A program made the position numbers and the translations under genes. From NCBI RefSeq assembly GCF_900099905.1, contig NZ_FNEE01000001.1, positions 483,091-547,090 on the forward strand: DNA of 64,000 bases, given 5' to 3'. The stretch comes from Mesorhizobium muleiense (lineage in GTDB: Bacteria; Pseudomonadota; Alphaproteobacteria; Rhizobiales; Rhizobiaceae). Below, in pieces: positions 10,856 through 18,744 of this stretch. Numbering within the stretch: the stretch's first letter is position 1; every line of letters starts with the position of its first letter. Below the pieces are notes generated by a model. The model worked only from the letters and a program-made list of their open reading frames with translations, was not told the origin of the DNA and did no database searches.

Positions 10856-11452
10856 ATGGCTTTTGAATTGCCCGCCTTGCCCTATGACTACGAGGCATTG
10901 CAGCCTTACATGTCGAAGGAGACGCTGGAGTATCACCACGACAAGCACCACAAGGCCTATGTCGACAACGGCAACAAGCTGGCTGCCGAAGCCGGGCTCG
11001 GCGATTTGTCGGTCGAAGAGGTTGTGAAACAATCCTTCGGCAAGAACCCCGGGCTCTTCAACAATGCCGGCCAGCACTACAATCACATCCACTTCTGGCA
11101 GTGGATGAAGAAGGGCGGCGGCGGCAACAAATTGCCGGGCGCGCTGCAAAAGGCGATTGACAGCGATCTTGGCGGTTACGACAAGTTCAAGGCCGATTTC
11201 ATCGCCGCCGGAACCACCCAGTTCGGTTCGGGCTGGGCCTGGATTTCGGTCAAGGACGGCAAGCTGGCGATCTCGAAGACCCCTAACGGCGAGAACCCGC
11301 TGGTCCATGGCGCGACCCCGATCCTGGGCGTCGATGTCTGGGAGCACTCCTATTACATCGACTATCGCAACGCCCGGCCGAAATATCTCGAAGCCTTCGT
11401 CGACAGTCTCATCAACTGGGACCATGTCCTCGAGCTCTACGAAAAGGCGTAG
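10856..11452 (+). CDS. sodB: Superoxide dismutase, Fe/Mn family
   Basis: A 198-residue cytoplasmic enzyme that dismutates superoxide to oxygen and peroxide. The four metal ligands are recognisable: H27 (LEYHHDKHH), the histidine of HYNHIHFWQW, and the Asp and His of DVWEHSYYIDY. The ribosome site GAGGAG is strong. It is followed within 25 bp by an intrinsic terminator, so it is monocistronic at its 3' end. Metal choice (Fe or Mn) cannot be told reliably; the GGGGNKLPG loop is longer than in E. coli. The cytochrome c' gene downstream suggests a stress-linked neighbourhood. Confidence 0.95.
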   Translation: MAFELPALPYDYEALQPYMSKETLEYHHDKHHKAYVDNGNKLAAEAGLGDLSVEEVVKQSFGKNPGLFNNAGQHYNHIHFWQWMKKGGGGNKLPGALQKAIDSDLGGYDKFKADFIAAGTTQFGSGWAWISVKDGKLAISKTPNGENPLVHGATPILGVDVWEHSYYIDYRNARPKYLEAFVDSLINWDHVLELYEKA

Positions 11453-11472
11453 GCCTGACTGAGTTGCAGAAG

Positions 11473-11497
11473 AGCCCCGGCAAAACCGGGGCTTTTC
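11473..11497 (+). terminator. Intrinsic terminator of sodB
   Basis: A perfect 8-bp stem AGCCCCGG/CCGGGGCT (11473-11480 and 11486-11493) with loop CAAAA is followed by TTTCTCT. It lies 20 bases after the sod stop. Confidence 0.9.
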
Positions 11498-11650
11498 TCT
11501 ATGTGCCAAATGATCGGCCGCCCTTTTCCAACGACCGTCGCGAAAAATTCACACAAGCGTGAGGCGAATTTCCGGAATTTTCAAGCCAGTTTTGCCGTTA
11601 TGGATCAGTCGGACCTTCACCCGAAACATCTTCACCATGGAGCCAGTTGA

Positions 11651-12094
11651 ATGAGAAAGCTTATCCTCGCCATCTCGATGCTCGCCTTCGCCGGTTCGGC
11701 GGCGTTTGCCGATCCGATCCAGGAGCGGCAGGCCATTATGAAGGAACGTGGAAAGATCGCCGGCCAATTGTCGAAAGTCGTCAAGGGCGAGACCCCTTAC
11801 GACGCAGCGGCCGTGCTGGCGGCGTTGAAGGCGCTGGAGGCAAACGCCGAGAAGTTCCATGCAAATGTCGACACTCTTTTCCCGGCTGGCAGCGACACCG
11901 GCGACACCACAGCTGCCCCAAAAATCTGGGACGATATGGCCGGCTTCAAGGCTGTGGAAGAAAAATATCTCGCCGACGTCAAGGCTGCGGCGGCCGCCGC
12001 TCCTGCCGACGTCGATGCCTTCAAGGCGGGGTTCAACACCATAGGCGGCGATTGCGGCACCTGCCACAAGACATACAGGATTAAGAAGGGCTGA
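11651..12094 (+). CDS. Cytochrome c' (monohaem, periplasmic)
   Basis: A 147-residue periplasmic haem protein with a signal peptide (MRKLILAISMLAFAGSAAFA, cleaved after AFA). The haem-binding motif CGTCHK lies at residues 135-140, only eight residues from the end, the hallmark of the four-helix cytochrome c' fold. Members bind NO and are linked to nitrosative-stress protection or electron transfer. The diheme cytochrome gene starts 9 bp downstream, so the two probably form an operon. The haem would be attached by the Ccm system encoded at 38463-42595. Whether it binds NO here is inference. Confidence 0.9.
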   Translation: MRKLILAISMLAFAGSAAFADPIQERQAIMKERGKIAGQLSKVVKGETPYDAAAVLAALKALEANAEKFHANVDTLFPAGSDTGDTTAAPKIWDDMAGFKAVEEKYLADVKAAAAAAPADVDAFKAGFNTIGGDCGTCHKTYRIKKG

Positions 12095-12103
12095 TAGCGG
12101 GCG

Positions 12104-13051
12104 ATGCGCCTGCTGAAAAAACTCGTCGGCGCCGCCCTCGTTCTGGGCGTCGCCGGCGCGGTTGCCGCCTGGTTCCTGTCGGCGCCGGTCAGGCTCGACA
12201 GCGAGGCTCTGGCGCAGCTCGGCCCCGGCGATGCCGCCAGGGGCAAGCGCATTTTTTATGCCGGCGGCTGCACGTCCTGTCATGCGAAGCCAGGCTCGCA
12301 AGGCGACGCCCGCCTTCAACTGGCCGGCGGTCTCGAACTCAAGACGCCGTTCGGCATCTTCGTGCCACCGAACATCTCGCAGGATGCCACGGACGGTATC
12401 GGCGGCTGGTCGGTCGAAGACCTCGCCAACGCCATGCTGAAGGGCGTGTCGCCGAGCGGCGAGCACTTCTATCCGGCGTTTCCCTATGCGTCCTACGCAC
12501 GCATGAAGCCGGCCGACATTGCCGATCTCCATGCCTTCCTGAAAACGCTTCCGGCGGTGGCGGGCAAGGCGCCGCCCAATTCGCTGGGGTTCCCATTCAA
12601 CATCCGTCGCAGCATCGGGCTGTGGAAACGTCTCTATTTGAGTGACCAGCCGGTGGTTTCCTTCCCCGATGGCACGCCGGATCCGGTGATGGCCGGCCGT
12701 TACCTGGTCGAAGGGCCCGGCCATTGCGGCGAATGCCACACGCCGCGCGATTTTGCTGGCGGCACCAGGAAGAGCGAGTGGCTGGCCGGAGCCACCGCTG
12801 CCGAAGGCAGCGGCATCGTGCCGAACATCACTTCGGGCGAAGGCGGGCTCGGTGACTGGTCGGAGGCCGACATAGCCTACTTTCTGGAGACCGGCTTCAC
12901 CCCGGATTTCGATTCCGTCAGTGGCGCCATGGTCGACGTGCAGAGAAACATGGCCGAGTTGGCACCGAACGACCGTGCGGCGATCGCGGCCTATCTGAAG
13001 GCCATCCCGCCGCACCCCAACGGCTATCCCCCACGCAAGCCGGCGAATTAG
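12104..13051 (+). CDS. Membrane-anchored diheme cytochrome c
   Basis: A 315-residue protein with an uncleaved N-terminal hydrophobic segment (about 7-25) and two class I cytochrome c domains. Haem sites are CTSCH (56-60) and CGECH (near 208-212), each followed by a possible Met-ligand region. It resembles the cytochrome subunits of periplasmic dehydrogenases, but no dehydrogenase gene is adjacent. The most likely job is electron transfer between a periplasmic donor and the terminal oxidase, perhaps through the cytochrome c' encoded 9 bp upstream. No catalytic subunit can be named from this sequence. Confidence 0.85.
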   Translation: MRLLKKLVGAALVLGVAGAVAAWFLSAPVRLDSEALAQLGPGDAARGKRIFYAGGCTSCHAKPGSQGDARLQLAGGLELKTPFGIFVPPNISQDATDGIGGWSVEDLANAMLKGVSPSGEHFYPAFPYASYARMKPADIADLHAFLKTLPAVAGKAPPNSLGFPFNIRRSIGLWKRLYLSDQPVVSFPDGTPDPVMAGRYLVEGPGHCGECHTPRDFAGGTRKSEWLAGATAAEGSGIVPNITSGEGGLGDWSEADIAYFLETGFTPDFDSVSGAMVDVQRNMAELAPNDRAAIAAYLKAIPPHPNGYPPRKPAN

Positions 13052-13057
13052 CACCCG

Positions 13058-13906
13058 TCAGCCGGCTGGCTCTGGCCCATTCTCAGGCCGGCCAGCCTTC
13101 ATCAGGTCGAGGATCTTTTCAAGCCGGGCGACGACATCGCTGGTTTCCAGAAGCTGCTGCTTCTGTTCGATACTGATCGACAGCAGCGGCGCGAGCGTAT
13201 CGGCTAGGACACCGGGATCGCCGATGGAGGGCAGGCCGAGTCGCGCCTTGGCCCTTCGTGGAAGCGAGGAAAAATCGATGTTGGCATAGCTCTGATATGT
13301 ATCGAGAACCGCGCTCGAACGTGCTGCCGCCTCCGCCGATTGGCGACGCTGCTCTTCGACCGGCGCGACCTCCGCCGCCAGAAAGTCGGCGTTGACCAGG
13401 TGAAGGATCGCGGCTCGCTGGAGGCCGGAGACCGAGACCTTGAGTACCCCATCCACCTGCGTCTGGCAGTTTATCACGCTAGCCGTGACACCCACCGGAT
13501 AGAGAGAAGCAAGGTTGCCGGGATCCTCGTCGGTCGCCTGCCTCTGTGCGACCACAAGAACGCGGCGGTCGCCTGCCATCGCGTGCTCCACAGCGCGCCG
13601 CGTTTTGTCGCGGCCCACGAAGACCGGAACAGTCATTTGCGGAAAGAGCACGAAATCCCGCATTGGAAAAATCGGCAGATCCGCGCTGGAGGACGGGGGC
13701 GGGCTGGCCTCGGGCGCCGGGTTTCTGGGCCCAGCACCGATTGGTTGGCTCGCCTGAATCCTTGCAGCCAATACGTTCCAGTCGCGCAAGCCGAGGACCC
13801 TAGCAATGAGCTCGAGGCTTTCGCTGTGGGACAGCGAAACGGATTTGGCGCTCAGCGCTTCGGACAGCGTTTGCGCCATGGCTTTTGCATCGCGGAAATC
13901 GCGCAT
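13058..13906 (-). CDS. Glyoxalase-related N-terminus fused to an orphan Lon protease N-domain
   Basis: A 282-residue protein in two parts. Residues 1-50 (MRDFRDAKAMAQTLSEALSA, then SHSESLELIARVLGLRDWNVLAARI) match the short Glyoxalase-related helical module found at the start of several rhizobial proteins. Residues about 76-180 match the substrate-recognising LON domain (LPIFPMRDFVLFPQMTVPVF, then VLVVAQR and SVSGLQRAAI). Residues 190-275 continue like the helical region of Lon. The AAA+ and Ser-Lys protease domains are absent, and the gene ends normally. By analogy it may be an adaptor, decoy or chaperone for Lon substrates. It converges on the diheme cytochrome gene with a 6-bp gap. Confidence 0.75.
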   Translation of the reverse strand: MRDFRDAKAMAQTLSEALSAKSVSLSHSESLELIARVLGLRDWNVLAARIQASQPIGAGPRNPAPEASPPPSSSADLPIFPMRDFVLFPQMTVPVFVGRDKTRRAVEHAMAGDRRVLVVAQRQATDEDPGNLASLYPVGVTASVINCQTQVDGVLKVSVSGLQRAAILHLVNADFLAAEVAPVEEQRRQSAEAAARSSAVLDTYQSYANIDFSSLPRRAKARLGLPSIGDPGVLADTLAPLLSISIEQKQQLLETSDVVARLEKILDLMKAGRPENGPEPAG

Positions 13907-14110
13907 GGAATCATCCTTTGCTTCGAAGAACGGAAGACGTCAGAGCTTGCGTTACTGACCCGTTCGTTCGGGCAAAGGGAGCCTGAAGTGGCTCGATACA
14001 TTCACCTTACCCGGGAGGGCGCAAGCAGCAGGTTGTATCCACCTGTTTGGAAGGTGCGCTGAAGGTCCGTTGTTGTCAATCCTGCCCGCGCTGCATTCCA
14101 CGCTCCCGAT
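13907..14110. other. Intergenic region between SET-domain gene and Lon-like gene
   Basis: This region of 204 bp lies between two minus-strand genes and so should hold the Lon-like gene's promoter. A GTTACTGACCCGTTCGTTCG tract (from about 13951) lies upstream of the start, but no consensus promoter or hairpin stands out. Confidence 0.4.
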
Positions 14111-14500
14111 TTACAGGTGGCGGTCGCCGAGGAAATCGAAGCCGGTTTCAAAGAAATGATTGTAGTTGCAGGTCATTTCCTCGCCGGGCGCGATGTCGCG
14201 TAGTGCATAAGTCTCGTCGGGCGAGGCGACGTCGCAATTCGGGTCATCGGCATGGTTCATGAAGCGGGCGTCGTCGGCTTCGAAGACGACGAAGTTCGGG
14301 TCGCGCCGATCGGGATAGGAATAGCGATCGAGGTAGGCTCTGACCGGCCCGGTTTCGCGCTCATAGACCTCGACAGGGATGCGCCGGTCGTAATTGGGAT
14401 GGAGCTTCCAGACCAGTGTGCCGCGGGGAATGTGGTTCTTGGCAAAGACACCGATGCCCTGGATGGGCGATTTGTCGAGATAGACGTCGACGAGCAACAT
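14111..14500 (-). CDS. SET-domain protein (putative lysine methyltransferase)
   Basis: A compact 129-residue protein consisting of little more than a SET domain. It has the opening GIGVFAKNHIPRGTLVWKL, the AdoMet/active-site motif FMNHADDPNC (about 82-91) and the closing GEEMTCNYNHF (about 109-119), where the last tyrosine is the family's catalytic residue. No post-SET cysteine cluster is seen. SET proteins methylate lysines of proteins; bacterial substrates are largely unknown. The ATG at 14500 gives the conserved start and has AAGG upstream. It lies 135 bp downstream of oligopeptidase B on the same strand. Confidence 0.85.
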   Translation of the reverse strand: MLLVDVYLDKSPIQGIGVFAKNHIPRGTLVWKLHPNYDRRIPVEVYERETGPVRAYLDRYSYPDRRDPNFVVFEADDARFMNHADDPNCDVASPDETYALRDIAPGEEMTCNYNHFFETGFDFLGDRHL

Positions 14501-14536
14501 TGCGGACCCTTGCCGTGACTGAATGATTTTTGGGTG

Positions 14537-14558
14537 GCGCGGCTGCGAGAAGCCGCGC
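14537..14558. repeat. GC-rich hairpin between oligopeptidase B and SET genes
   Basis: GCGCGGCT (14537-14544) and AGCCGCGC (14551-14558) form a perfect 8-bp stem with a 6-base loop. No T run follows on the minus strand, so it is not a classical terminator. It may stabilise the 3' end of the oligopeptidase transcript. Confidence 0.5.
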
Positions 14559-14589
14559 ATTGGCTAGCGCGCAGCTATGGCAATTGCGA

Positions 14590-14679
14590 GCGGAAAATCG
14601 ACATGGCCTGACCCGTGGTGCGCAAGATCAAGCTCCTACAGCGCCGTCTGTGCGTCCAACAGGGTCGGCGGCGCTGTGG
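14590..14679. repeat. Diverged family A repeat overlapping the 3' end of oligopeptidase B
   Basis: GAAAATCG, GCGCAAGATCAAGCTCCTAC and the palindrome ACAGCGCC...GGCGCTGT (14638-14678) align in order with the reverse complement of the copy at 77-166. The gene's stop codon (14636-14638) and last 13 or so codons lie inside it. Confidence 0.6.
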
Positions 14680-16786
14680 TGGCAAGGTCGGCCTTGCCCG
14701 CCACCTTCAGCGCAAACGCATAGGTGAAGGCGATTTCCTCGAGCCTGGAAAACCGGCCGGATGCGCCGGCATGACCGGAGTCCATATTGATCTTGAACAG
14801 CACCGGATTGTCGCCGGTCTTGCGGTCGCGCAGCCGCGCCACCCACTTGGCCGGCTCCCAATAGGTGACACGCGGGTCGGTGAGGCCGGCAAGCGCCAGG
14901 ATCGGCGGATAGTCGAGCGCGGCGACATTGTCATAGGGCGAGTAGGCGGCAATCGTTCGGTAGTCCTCCTCCGAGGCGATCGGGTTGCCCCATTCGGGCC
15001 ATTCCGGCGGCGTCAGCGGCAAGGTCGCGTCGAGCATGGTGGTGAGCACGTCGACGAACGGAACCTCGGCGACAATACCGCCGAAGCATTCCGGCGCCAT
15101 ATTCGCGACGGCGCCCATCAGCAGGCCGCCGGCCGAGCCACCCTGTGCGACAATGCGATCATGGGCGGTGTAGCGCTCTGCGACGAGGTGGTGGGCGACC
15201 GCGATGAAATCGGTGAACGTGTTCATCTTGTGCGCCCGCTTGCCGTCGTCGTACCAGCCATAGCCCTTGTCCTTGCCGCCGCGGACATGGGCAATCGCGT
15301 AGACGAAGCCGCGGTCGACCAGCGATAACAAATTGGTGTTAAAGGCGGCCGGGACCGTGATGCCGTAGGAGCCGTAGCCGTAAAGCAGGCAAGGCGCTGA
15401 TCCGTCGAGCGGCGTGTCGCGATGGTGGATGAGCGAGACCGGCACCAGTTCGCCGTCGGCTGCGGGCGCCATCAGCCGCCGCGTCACGTAGTGGTCCGGG
15501 TCGTGACCGGACGGAACTTCCTGGGTCTTCAGCAGCACGCGCTCGCGGGTCCGCATGTTGTAGTCGAAGACCTGCGCCGGCGTTGTCATGGACGAGTAGG
15601 AAAAGCGCATGATCTCGGTATCGTATTCATAGGATCCCGACAGGCCGAGCGAGAAGGCTTCCTCGTCGAAGGAGATGAGGTGTTCCTCGCCGCTGTTGCG
15701 GTCATGCACGACGATGCGCGGCAGGCCTTCCTTGCGTTCAAGCCTGACCATGTGGTCCTTGAAACCGATTACCGAAAGGATCAGCCGGCCCGCTTCGTGC
15801 GGCACCAGCTCCTGCCAGTTGGCGCGCACCGGGTCGCTTGCCGGCGCAGTCATGATCTTGAAATCCTTGGCGCTGTCGGCATTGGTGAGAATGAAGAAGA
15901 CATCGCCGCCTTCTTCGAGGTCGTATTGCAGGCCGGTCTCGCGCGGAGCAACCAGCTTCGGTTCGGCGAACGGCTCGCTGGCGCTCATGATGCGATATTC
16001 CGAGGTCTCGTGGTCGTTGATGCCAACCATGATCCATTCGTTGGAGCGTGTGCCGCCGACATTCATGAAGAAGCCCGGATCGGTTTCTTCGTAGATCAGC
16101 CGGTCGTTCTCAGGACTGTCGCCAAGGGCATGGAACAGCACCTTGGAAGGACGGTGGTTGGCATCGAGGCGGGTGTAGAAAAATCCATCATTTCCGGCAT
16201 CCCACACGCCGCCGCCGCCGGTATCCGGAATCCTGTCGGCCAGATCGTTGCCGTCGGCGAGATCGCGGACGCGAAGCGTGTAGAATTCGGAACCCTTGTC
16301 GTCGAAGGCCCACAGAAGCTTGCGGTGGTCGGTCGAATGGTCGACACCGCCGAGGCGGAAATAGGCCTTGCCTTCGGCCTCGAGATCGCCGTCGAGCAGG
16401 ATCTCTTGGTCGCCGCCCTCGCGCGGCGTGCGAAAATAACGCGGCTGCTCGCCGCCAAGCTTGAAAGATGACCCATAGGCGTACGGCCCATCCTTCATCG
16501 GCACGGACGAATCGTCCTCCTTGATGCGGCCCTTCATCTCCTTGAAAAGCTGCTTCCGCACCTGGGCGGTCTCGGCCATGAGCGCTGCCTGATAGACGTT
16601 CTCGGCTTCGAGATGGGCGCGGATCTGGCCGCCGAGCAGCGACGGATTCCTGAACATCTCTTGCCAGTTGTCGGCTCTCAGCCAGGCATAGTCGTCCGTC
16701 CGGGTCACTCCATGATGCACATCGAAGACCGGCCGCTTCTCTGGTTGCGGCGGGCTGGCAGTCGGAAATGCTGGGGTTCGGGTCAT
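14636..16786 (-). CDS. ptrB: Oligopeptidase B (S9A prolyl oligopeptidase family)
   Basis: A 716-residue cytoplasmic serine peptidase that cleaves short peptides after Arg/Lys. An N-terminal seven-bladed propeller (about 75-430) gates the C-terminal alpha/beta-hydrolase. The catalytic triad is visible: Ser in GGSAGGLLMG, Asp in GLTDPRVTYWEP and His in MDSGHAGASGR. The acidic VRGGKDKGYGW segment is typical of the family. The start at 16786 gives MTRTPAFPTASPPQPEKRPV. The last residues (PPTLLDAQTAL) are encoded by a diverged palindromic repeat, so the tail is probably acquired and non-essential. Confidence 0.92.
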   Translation of the reverse strand: MTRTPAFPTASPPQPEKRPVFDVHHGVTRTDDYAWLRADNWQEMFRNPSLLGGQIRAHLEAENVYQAALMAETAQVRKQLFKEMKGRIKEDDSSVPMKDGPYAYGSSFKLGGEQPRYFRTPREGGDQEILLDGDLEAEGKAYFRLGGVDHSTDHRKLLWAFDDKGSEFYTLRVRDLADGNDLADRIPDTGGGGVWDAGNDGFFYTRLDANHRPSKVLFHALGDSPENDRLIYEETDPGFFMNVGGTRSNEWIMVGINDHETSEYRIMSASEPFAEPKLVAPRETGLQYDLEEGGDVFFILTNADSAKDFKIMTAPASDPVRANWQELVPHEAGRLILSVIGFKDHMVRLERKEGLPRIVVHDRNSGEEHLISFDEEAFSLGLSGSYEYDTEIMRFSYSSMTTPAQVFDYNMRTRERVLLKTQEVPSGHDPDHYVTRRLMAPAADGELVPVSLIHHRDTPLDGSAPCLLYGYGSYGITVPAAFNTNLLSLVDRGFVYAIAHVRGGKDKGYGWYDDGKRAHKMNTFTDFIAVAHHLVAERYTAHDRIVAQGGSAGGLLMGAVANMAPECFGGIVAEVPFVDVLTTMLDATLPLTPPEWPEWGNPIASEEDYRTIAAYSPYDNVAALDYPPILALAGLTDPRVTYWEPAKWVARLRDRKTGDNPVLFKINMDSGHAGASGRFSRLEEIAFTYAFALKVAGKADLATTAPPTLLDAQTAL

Positions 16787-16904
16787 TGCGTCTCGCTGTG
16801 GAAGTTACTTGTATGGAGAATGAACACGCCGATCAGCGCAGGTTCAAGTGCCGGGGTATATGTTTGCGCCGGACTCCAGAAGATGAGCCGGAGGAGAGGG
16901 AAAA

Positions 16905-17273
16905 ATGAAGTTCTGTTTTCACGCTGCTGCGGCTTTCGCCGTCGCTTCGACAGTCTTGGCCTTTATTGGCCAATCTCATGCAACCGTGTTCGCAGCTTGG
17001 CAAGTGACCAACCTTCCGTTTGGCGACACGCTCAACGTGCGCAAGTATCCGGCGGGATCGTCCCAGAAACAGGCGGCCTATCCCAACGGTGCCGTTTTGC
17101 AGATGACCGGGAGATGCACCGGCGGCATAAACCTGCTCGACATCGCCAAGCAGCCGGTTTGGAAGCAGGAACAGAAGATCCGCTATCGCTGGTGCGAAGT
17201 CTGGCACGATCCGGCCCATAGCGGCAATTTCGTCACCGGCTGGGTCTACGGAAAATACATCACCCCACATTGA
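16905..17273 (+). CDS. Secreted SH3-like domain protein
   Basis: A 122-residue protein with a clear signal peptide (about 1-26, ending SHA) and one bacterial SH3-like domain. The LNVRKYPAGSSQKQAAYPNG segment (RKYP/GS pattern) and the closing FVTGWVYGKYI strand are characteristic. Two cysteines (CTGG and RWCEV) could form a periplasmic disulfide. Such domains usually bind cell-wall peptides or proteins. The preceding AGGAGAGGG is a good ribosome site. It is divergent from oligopeptidase B with a 118-bp shared promoter gap. The ligand is unknown. Confidence 0.75.
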   Translation: MKFCFHAAAAFAVASTVLAFIGQSHATVFAAWQVTNLPFGDTLNVRKYPAGSSQKQAAYPNGAVLQMTGRCTGGINLLDIAKQPVWKQEQKIRYRWCEVWHDPAHSGNFVTGWVYGKYITPH

Positions 17274-17699
17274 TGGACGGTGCCGGTCCGCAGGGCTGAT
17301 TTCCGGCTTGCTTGCAACAGCAAATCGCAACCTATGGTTTTGCGGACTCTAAAAACAACCAGATAGCCTGCACCACAACCAAGCATAGCCAAGCATTGAG
17401 ATTTTTTTACTGGCTCTCATGGATGTAACGGCAGCTTGACTGGGCGTCCGCCGCTGCTGGTCTGCCCAGAAAATATCGCAAAGTTACAGAGTGCACGAAA
17501 GGTTGAAGCTGATCGTCGAATATTTTATTGCCATCGATGAATACAGCGCAAGAAGCGAATTGACTTACTTGGTTTAGTGGCTCATTAGGATGCTGCGACG
17601 CGAATCGCAGAGGCTCTTTCCTGCAAAAATTTCGCGCGATGCCCGACCTATCAAAAATAGGGCGCAGGTAGAAACAACTCACGTTGGGGCCAGGAGGCA
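17274..17699. other. Long, AT-richer leader region of the MucR-type gene
   Basis: This stretch of 426 bp lacks a convincing gene; the open frames in it have no ribosome site and no family-like sequence. Local A+T is higher than average (around 17330-17420 and 17500-17620). Ros/MucR proteins bind AT-rich DNA and repress their own genes, so this leader is the natural place for autoregulation. No exact operator is assigned. Confidence 0.5.
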
Positions 17700-18125
17700 A
17701 TGGATATTATCGAAACACCTTCCAGAAATAGTGATGCGCTGATCGAATTGACGGCCGATGTCGTGGCCGCCTATGTCAGCAACAATCCGGTGCCGGTCGG
17801 CGAGCTGCCTAGCCTCATCGCCGATGTCCATGCCGCCCTCGGGCGCGTGGGCGGGGCCAGTGAACAGCCTCCTGCCGACAAGCAGAAGCCGGCAGTAAAC
17901 CCGAAACGCTCCGTCCATGACGACTACATCGTCTGTCTTGAAGACGGCAAGAAGTTCAAGTCGCTGAAGCGTCACTTGATGACCCACTACGGTCTGACGC
18001 CCGACGAGTATCGTGAAAAATGGGGCCTGGACGCCAGCTACCCGATGGTTGCTCCCAACTATGCTGCCGCCCGCTCACAGCTCGCCAAGAAGATGGGTCT
18101 CGGCCGCAAGCGCAAGGGGCGCTGA
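17700..18125 (+). CDS. mucR: MucR/Ros family zinc-finger-like transcriptional regulator
   Basis: A 141-residue global regulator of the MucR/Ros family, which controls exopolysaccharide, motility and cell-cycle genes in rhizobia. Residues 1-50 hold the oligomerisation region ([20 protein letters not shown]). The DNA-binding domain (about 75-130) reads C79-L-E-D82, then [11 protein letters not shown] with H92 and H96, followed by [13 protein letters not shown] and [13 protein letters not shown]. Position 82, normally the second cysteine of the zinc site, is Asp. Mesorhizobium Ros homologues with such a change are known to fold, some without zinc. It ends in a strong terminator. Confidence 0.9.
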   Translation: MDIIETPSRNSDALIELTADVVAAYVSNNPVPVGELPSLIADVHAALGRVGGASEQPPADKQKPAVNPKRSVHDDYIVCLEDGKKFKSLKRHLMTHYGLTPDEYREKWGLDASYPMVAPNYAAARSQLAKKMGLGRKRKGR

Positions 18126-18159
18126 TACCGGCTCCCTTCCCAACCTGGGTTAGATGATC

Positions 18160-18184
18160 AACGGCGCCTCCGGGCGCCGTTTTG
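18160..18184 (+). terminator. Intrinsic terminator of mucR
   Basis: A perfect stem AACGGCGCC/GGCGCCGTT with a TCCG tetraloop (18160-18181) is followed by TTGAT. It lies 35 bases after the mucR stop, between convergent genes. Confidence 0.85.
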
Positions 18185-18216
18185 ATCTTGGGGCGATGCT
18201 CGAGCAATCGATATGA

Positions 18217-18645
18217 TCAGGCGGTCTGCTTCAAGGCCGCCTCTGCGTCGCGCTTGATGCGCTTGACCATGGAACGAAGACCATTGGCGCGTTGCGGCGA
18301 CAGGTGCTCGTCGAGGCCAAGTGCCTTCAGCGTGGCTTCGGCGTCGGTTTTCTGGATCTCGCTGGCGAGTCGTCTGGAAAACAGCGCCAGCATGATAGCG
18401 ACGAGGCCACGCACGATATGGGCGTCCGAATCGCCGGCGAAGGTGACGACTGGGTCGGGCCCCGGACCATACTCGGTGGTCAGCCAGACCTGGCTGACGC
18501 AGCCGGGCACCTTGTTGGCAGGGTTGCGTTCCTCATCGGGAAATGGCGGCAGGGCCTCGCCCAGTTCGATCACATAGCGATAGCGGTCTTCCCACTCGTC
18601 AAGCAGGGAGAAGTCGTCGCGGATCGTTTGGATCGTCGTAGTCAT
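18217..18645 (-). CDS. sufE: SufE family cysteine-desulfurase activator
   Basis: A 142-residue protein that accepts persulfide sulfur from SufS and passes it to the SUF iron-sulfur scaffold. The acceptor cysteine is C49 in NKVPGCVSQVWL, the family signature. The helical C-terminus (LDEHLSPQRANGLRSMVKRI) is typical. I chose the ATG at 18645, which follows CGGAGTG, over two upstream in-frame ATGs. No suf genes are nearby; SufE is often encoded apart in rhizobia. It lies 100 bp downstream of the DUF5330 gene on the same strand. Confidence 0.9.
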   Translation of the reverse strand: MTTTIQTIRDDFSLLDEWEDRYRYVIELGEALPPFPDEERNPANKVPGCVSQVWLTTEYGPGPDPVVTFAGDSDAHIVRGLVAIMLALFSRRLASEIQKTDAEATLKALGLDEHLSPQRANGLRSMVKRIKRDAEAALKQTA

Positions 18646-18744
18646 CACTCCGGATATAGTCATCCGGCGACGCCGCGTCACGGAAAAAGAGGAAAACACC
18701 ATAGGCGTCAGAGCGTGGACGGTGACAGATGCGCTGAAAATATC

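Noticed and set aside
17407..17700. A 97-codon minus-strand frame upstream of mucR
   Set aside because: No ribosome site, no family-like sequence and it ends at the regulator's start; the region is better explained as a regulatory leader.
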